9,641 bases of DNA from Planctomycetota bacterium (lineage in GTDB: Bacteria > Planctomycetota > Planctomycetia > Planctomycetales > Planctomycetaceae). Both the position numbers and the translations under genes were made by a program. The stretch covers positions 1 through 9,641 of the forward strand of contig JAEYWB010000582.1 in NCBI GenBank assembly GCA_023429275.1, in the 5' to 3' direction. Below the pieces are notes generated by a model. The model had not been told where the DNA came from and searched no databases. It saw only the letters and a list, made by a program, of their open reading frames with translations. This document shows positions 6,485 to 9,641 of this stretch, in pieces. The stretch's first letter is position 1. Every line of letters begins with the position of its first letter.

Positions 6485-7642
6485 ATGGACAGCCCCATGA
6501 CCAGTTCCCGCCTCGACGGCGCCGACGCCGAGACCCGCTTCTACCTCCCCGCTCCGACAGGCACGGGAGGGATCACTGCCACACGGCTCAAGAACGGCCC
6601 GGGCGCGGGGATCGACCTCGTCGAGCTGGATTCCGGGCAGCTCAAGGTCTGGATCTGCCCGACGCGCGGCATGGGGATCTGGCGGGCCGAGCGCGGCGGC
6701 ATTCCTGTCGAGTGGAAGTCCCCCGTCCGGCAGCTCGTGCATCCGAGCCTCGTCAATCTGCACGCCCGAAACGGACTCGGCTGGCTCGACGGGTTCAACG
6801 AGCTCGTCTGCCGCTGCGGCCTCGCGTTCAACGGGCCCCCCGAGACCGACTCGGGCAATCCGAGTCCGATCGAGTCGGCAGTCACACTCCACGGCCGGAT
6901 CGCGAACCTCCCCGCCCACGACGTCGAGGCCCGGATTGAAGGGGACCGGCTCGTGTGTGAAGGAACGGTGTCGGAGACGACGCTGTTCGGTCCGCAGCTC
7001 CAGCTCCGATCGCGGGTCGAGCTGACGCTCGGCGGGACCGCCTTCGACATTGTCGACGTCGTCACGAACGTCGGTGCGGGGCCGACCGAACTCGAACTGC
7101 TCTACCACATCAACGTCGGCCGGCCGTTCCTGGCGGAAGGGGGCCGCATTACGCTCCCGCATCGGCAGGTCGTCCCGCGCGACCCGCGGGCGGCCGAAGG
7201 AATCGACTCCTACGAAACGTGCCTCGGTCCGACGCCGGGGTACGCCGAGCAGGCGTACTACTTCGAACCGATCGCGGATTCCCAGGGGCGGAGCATCGCC
7301 CTGCTGCGGAATGCCGAAGGGGATCGCGGATTCTCGGTCGAATTCCAGCCGGCCGAACTGCCGCGATTTGTCGCCTGGAAGTGCACGCAGCCGGAGGCGG
7401 CAGGCTACGTGACCGGACTGGAACCGGCGACGAACTTCCCGAACCCCAAGTCGTTCGAACGGGCCCAGGGGAGGGTGATTTCTCTCGCGGCCGGGGCCAG
7501 CTACCGCAGTACCCTTCGAATCGGCGTCCATGACTCCGCGGCATCCGTCAGCGCCGTGGAGACCCGGATCGCGGAGATCCAGGCCGAGCCGCCGACGATT
7601 CACCGGACGCCGCAGCGAGGCTGGTCGCCGGCAGGGGAATAA
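6485..7642 (+). CDS. DUF4432 family, aldose 1-epimerase-like protein
   Basis: A 385-aa protein of the galactose mutarotase-like beta-sandwich superfamily, DUF4432 branch. It is presumed to act on the anomeric carbon of a sugar or sugar derivative in the cytoplasm; the substrate is unknown. Characteristic segments are CPTRGMGIWRAE (58-69), NGLGWLDGFNELVCRCGL (96-113), LHGRIANLPA (135-144), LLYHINVGRPFL (205-216) and GLEPATNFPNPKSFER (311-326). By analogy with mutarotases, H136 and H208 would be the substrate-binding/acid histidines and E313 the general base. I place these by motif, not by alignment. The length fits the family. The start at 6485 and the next Met at 6497 both lack a Shine-Dalgarno; the first is kept because no longer alternative was found. 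The gene converges with the SDR gene, whose stop is 3 bp away. Confidence 0.87.
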   Translation: MDSPMTSSRLDGADAETRFYLPAPTGTGGITATRLKNGPGAGIDLVELDSGQLKVWICPTRGMGIWRAERGGIPVEWKSPVRQLVHPSLVNLHARNGLGWLDGFNELVCRCGLAFNGPPETDSGNPSPIESAVTLHGRIANLPAHDVEARIEGDRLVCEGTVSETTLFGPQLQLRSRVELTLGGTAFDIVDVVTNVGAGPTELELLYHINVGRPFLAEGGRITLPHRQVVPRDPRAAEGIDSYETCLGPTPGYAEQAYYFEPIADSQGRSIALLRNAEGDRGFSVEFQPAELPRFVAWKCTQPEAAGYVTGLEPATNFPNPKSFERAQGRVISLAAGASYRSTLRIGVHDSAASVSAVETRIAEIQAEPPTIHRTPQRGWSPAGE

Positions 7643-7645
7643 GAC

Positions 7646-8710
7646 TTACGCTGAGGCCCTTCGCGACCCGGCTCCCGTCTCGGAGGTCGAAAGGACCGGA
7701 GCCCCGGTGCCTCCCGCGAGCGCGATAGCCATCCCGTCCTGAAAGTCGACGGAGGGATCGTAGGCGAGAAGCTTGCGGGCCTTGGCGATGCTGTAGTCGA
7801 GGTTGAACCCGAGGAACTTGACCGCGGCCCGCGACAGGGGGGGAGGAGCGGTGCGTCCGAGGCCTCGCCAGACGGTCTCGAGCGCCGAGGCGAGCACTCG
7901 CGCGACCGCAGCCGGGACATGGCGGGTCGGCATCGGCAGGCCGGCGTGCCGGCAGACCGCTTCGACGAACTCCCGCTTCGAGACGAACCGGCCGTCGGTA
8001 ATGTTGAACGCTTCGCCCGAGAGGTCCGGCCGATCCGCCGCCAGGAAGACAGCGTCGATGAGGTTCCCGACGAACGTGTTGTTCATCAGCGCCTCGCCCG
8101 AGCCGAGGAACGCGAACTTCCCGGAGCGGATTCGATCGACGAGCCGCGGGATAACGGTCCGGTCTCGGGGGCCATAGATGAACCCCGGCCGCAGGAGCAC
8201 GGCTGTCGTCTTCGAGCTGCGAAGGTGCTCGAGCAGCGCAAGCTCGGTCTCGACCTTGGAGCGGGTGTAGCCGTCAATCCCGCCGACGTTGACCGGCGTC
8301 GACTCGTCGGTCTGGTGATGATCGCGGGCGGGATAGACGCCGAGCGTGCTGATGTGGACGACATGCAGCGGCCGGGGGGATTTCGGAATCGCGGCCAGGA
8401 GGTTCTGGAGTCCGCCGACGTTGTCCCGTTGGTAGTCAGCGACTGGCCCCCAGTCGCCAACCTTGGCGGCGCAATGAACGAGATGTGTCACGCCACGGAA
8501 GAGGGCGCCCGACTCCGCGCGGAGTGTGTCGGGCTGGTTGAGATCCCCCGTGACGATTTCGACGCCGAGCGATTCGAGGAACCGGCGGTCGCTTCCCGGC
8601 CGCACCAGAGCGCGGACCTGGCGGCCTTCCGACACCGCCCGCTCGCAGACATGGCTTCCGACGAGACCGGTTCCGCCGGTCACAAGCCACAAAGGTTTGT
8701 CGGTACTCAC
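7646..8710 (-). CDS. NAD(P)-dependent extended SDR (epimerase / 3-beta-HSD-like)
   Basis: A 354-aa extended short-chain dehydrogenase/reductase with an N-terminal Rossmann fold. The cofactor loop is VTGGTGLVGSH (10-20, TGxxGxxG). VTGDLNQPDTL (53-63) and HLVHCAAKVG (76-85) are the usual second and fourth strands. The catalytic residues are S121 in HISTLGVY and Y148/K152 in YTRSK. LLRPGFIYGPRD (172-183) and NNTFVGNLIDAV (210-221) belong to the substrate domain typical of NAD-dependent epimerases and 3-beta-hydroxysteroid dehydrogenase/OleD-like reductases. The last 20 residues are a Gly/Ser/Thr/Ala tail with no domain. Translation begins at GTG (8708-8710), with only a purine stretch upstream. 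The next internal Met is at 209, after the cofactor site, so the GTG is needed. A TTGACC lies at 8784-8789 on the minus strand without a good -10. Whether it uses nucleotide sugars, sterol-like or 3-oxo acid substrates cannot be told. Confidence 0.9.
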   Translation of the reverse strand: MSTDKPLWLVTGGTGLVGSHVCERAVSEGRQVRALVRPGSDRRFLESLGVEIVTGDLNQPDTLRAESGALFRGVTHLVHCAAKVGDWGPVADYQRDNVGGLQNLLAAIPKSPRPLHVVHISTLGVYPARDHHQTDESTPVNVGGIDGYTRSKVETELALLEHLRSSKTTAVLLRPGFIYGPRDRTVIPRLVDRIRSGKFAFLGSGEALMNNTFVGNLIDAVFLAADRPDLSGEAFNITDGRFVSKREFVEAVCRHAGLPMPTRHVPAAVARVLASALETVWRGLGRTAPPPLSRAAVKFLGFNLDYSIAKARKLLAYDPSVDFQDGMAIALAGGTGAPVLSTSETGAGSRRASA

Positions 8711-8855
8711 GATCCGTCTCTCTTCTGCTGCCGGTTGACCGGATGTTCGGGGGGGCGGGAGTGTCGTGCGACAGATTGGGCCGGGTCAAGAGGGGTGCCC
8801 CGCCACCTTCAGGAGGCGAATCACTGGCCCGTTGGGCGGACGGGGGACCTCTCTG

Positions 8856-8869
8856 GCCGGACGTCCGGC
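8856..8869. promoter_or_regulatory. Perfect 14-bp palindrome GCCGGAC/GTCCGGC, candidate operator
   Basis: GCCGGAC directly abuts GTCCGGC, giving full two-fold symmetry with no spacer. It is followed 4 bp later by the 5-bp hairpin CAGGT/ACCTG. It lies 146 bp upstream of the SDR start and 180 bp upstream of the ExbB-like start. A zero-spacer dyad is more like a protein-binding site than an RNA hairpin. The role is inference. Confidence 0.4.
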
Positions 8870-9010
8870 TGGTCAGGTTCACGACCTGGCTTGCCGGGTC
8901 GTCATCTTCGGGCACCTTCCTGGCACTTTCTGCCGGTCCCGGATCGTCTCAGGGACGGAGCCGCTCCCTCCTGTTGCTCTCCTGCCGACCGTCGGGGATA
9001 CCTCTCCCGG

Positions 9011-9032
9011 CTCCCCGCCGGATGGCGGGGAG
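9011..9032 (+). promoter_or_regulatory. Strong hairpin in the leader of the ExbB-like gene
   Basis: CTCCCCGCC (9011-9019), loop GGAT and GGCGGGGAG (9024-9032) form a perfect 9-bp GC-rich stem ending 16 bp before the first ATG. There is no T-run, so it is not a terminator. CTCTCCC (9002-9008) can instead pair with GGGAGAG (9028-9034), which would exclude the full stem, so the leader has alternative folds close to the ribosome site. Confidence 0.5.
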
Positions 9033-9048
9033 AGTCTCCAGCAGGTGC

Positions 9049-9641
9049 ATGATGGCCAAGTCTGAAAAGTCGCTGCTCCCCCGCTCGATCGACACCTCGC
9101 TGATCCTGGGGATCGTTTCGACCGCGGTCTACTACGTCGTCATGTTCCAGCCCGCCATGCACGGGTCGATCCTGCATCGGTACACGACGAAGAACCCGGT
9201 CGACTACGCGATCACGTTCCTCTTCCTGTGGAGCCTCGGCGACGTCCTGCTCAAGTGCCTGTCGTTCCCGCGGGAATTCGTCGCGCTGCGGCACTCGTGG
9301 CTTCCGGAGCGAACCGGCCAGGAGCCGGTCGAGAATGCCCGGACCGCGCTCGCCGAGATCGCCGCCCTCCCTCCCTGGCAGGCAGAATCGCGGATGGGCC
9401 GGCGGATTCAGAAGGTGCTGGGTTACGCCGTCGAACATGGTGTGGGACAGGACTATCGCGACCAGATCAAGTACCTCTCGGAGAAGGCGGAGGATGAATC
9501 GCACGCCCGGTACGCGGTGGTGCGGTTCGCGATCGCTATCACGCCGATGCTCGGGTTCCTCGGGACCGTTGTTCACTTCGGCACCGCCCTCAGCGGCATC
9601 AGCTTCGAAGAGATGGACAGTCGCCTCGCCGACGTCGTTTC
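9049..9641 (+). CDS. MotA/TolQ/ExbB proton-channel family protein, 3' end cut by window
   Basis: The first 197 codons of an inner-membrane subunit of the ExbB/TolQ/MotA family, which couples proton flow to work in the envelope together with an ExbD/TolR/MotB-type partner. Hydrophobic segments lie at about 17-33 and 50-70. A third begins near 157 with the hallmark AIAITPMLGFLGTVVHFGTAL (161-181), corresponding to the conserved P-x-LG-x-LGTV pore-helix motif of the family. Between the second and third segments lies a charged cytoplasmic loop of about 85 residues (RTGQEPVENARTALAEI and following). Two adjacent ATGs (9049 and 9052) are possible starts. AGG at 9043-9045 is 3 nt before the first and 6 nt before the second, so the second may be the real one. 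The remaining pore helix and C-terminus are outside the window. The partner gene would be expected downstream. Confidence 0.88.
   Translation, partial: MMAKSEKSLLPRSIDTSLILGIVSTAVYYVVMFQPAMHGSILHRYTTKNPVDYAITFLFLWSLGDVLLKCLSFPREFVALRHSWLPERTGQEPVENARTALAEIAALPPWQAESRMGRRIQKVLGYAVEHGVGQDYRDQIKYLSEKAEDESHARYAVVRFAIAITPMLGFLGTVVHFGTALSGISFEEMDSRLADVV

Larger units (their letters stand above)
8711..9048. other. Divergent, dyad-rich intergenic region between SDR and ExbB-like genes
   Basis: This 338-bp gap lies between two divergent starts. It contains a perfect 14-bp palindrome (8856-8869), an adjacent hairpin CAGGT-TCACG-ACCTG (8874-8888), and a strong hairpin just before the ExbB-like start (9011-9032). 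I could not find a convincing -35/-10 pair for either gene. Open frames across it are continuations of the antisense of the SDR gene and look spurious. Confidence 0.55.

Noticed and set aside
6434..7603. 389-codon open frame on the minus strand
   Set aside because: Complement of the DUF4432 gene. The translation is Arg/Gly/Asp-rich with no recognisable motif.
9011..9032. Intrinsic terminator for a gene upstream of the ExbB-like gene
   Set aside because: No T-run follows, and no plus-strand gene ends in the preceding gap.
7919..9052. 377-codon open frame on the plus strand
   Set aside because: Complement of the SDR gene, continuing through the dyad-rich gap. The SDR motifs on the minus strand are decisive.

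Overview
The window is GC-rich, gene-dense chromosomal DNA from a bacterium that I infer to be a planctomycete (Planctomycetota). The inference rests on the overall gene character: a secreted small protein with doubled YHS-like cysteine modules, an anchored membrane protein with an Ala/Pro linker that I match to no characterised family, a DUF4432 sugar-epimerase-like protein, a GH57 enzyme, and mostly weak or absent Shine-Dalgarno sequences. No marker gene settles the phylum. I see no tRNA, rRNA, CRISPR array, transposase or phage gene.

Layout. Bases 1-2165 (minus) carry a nearly complete GH57 alpha-amylase/4-alpha-glucanotransferase whose last residues run off the left edge. A 479-bp divergent gap leads to a plus-strand PaaI-type hotdog thioesterase (2645-3088). 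It faces pgsA (3375-4112, minus), a CDP-alcohol phosphatidyltransferase, across a 286-bp gap filled with small GC hairpins. Divergent from pgsA is a secreted protein with two Cys-rich YHS/TRASH-like modules (4382-4819). It has a plausible promoter, a good Shine-Dalgarno sequence and a textbook intrinsic terminator (4849-4881). After the terminator lies a pair of inverted 29-nt arms, each folding as its own hairpin (4915-4943 and 5111-5139). Next come a membrane-anchored protein of unknown function with a possible OB-like domain (5274-6365) and a DUF4432 aldose-1-epimerase-like protein (6485-7642). The latter ends 3 bp from the stop of a minus-strand extended SDR (7646-8710, GTG start). A second dyad-rich divergent gap (8711-9048) precedes a MotA/TolQ/ExbB-type proton-channel subunit (from 9049) that runs off the right edge.

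Functionally this is a mixture of housekeeping and envelope genes: phospholipid synthesis, polysaccharide and sugar metabolism, acyl-thioester hydrolysis, redox chemistry, and proton-driven envelope energy transfer. Most neighbours are divergent or convergent, so there is little operon structure. The only same-strand neighbours are the secreted Cys protein, the membrane protein and the DUF4432 gene, and the first is cut off from the others by its terminator. I found no convincing new multi-gene system. The most unusual element is the inverted hairpin pair at 4915-5139, which resembles a REP/BIME- or MITE-like intergenic repeat. The several long open frames opposite the real genes are antisense artefacts of GC-rich codon usage.
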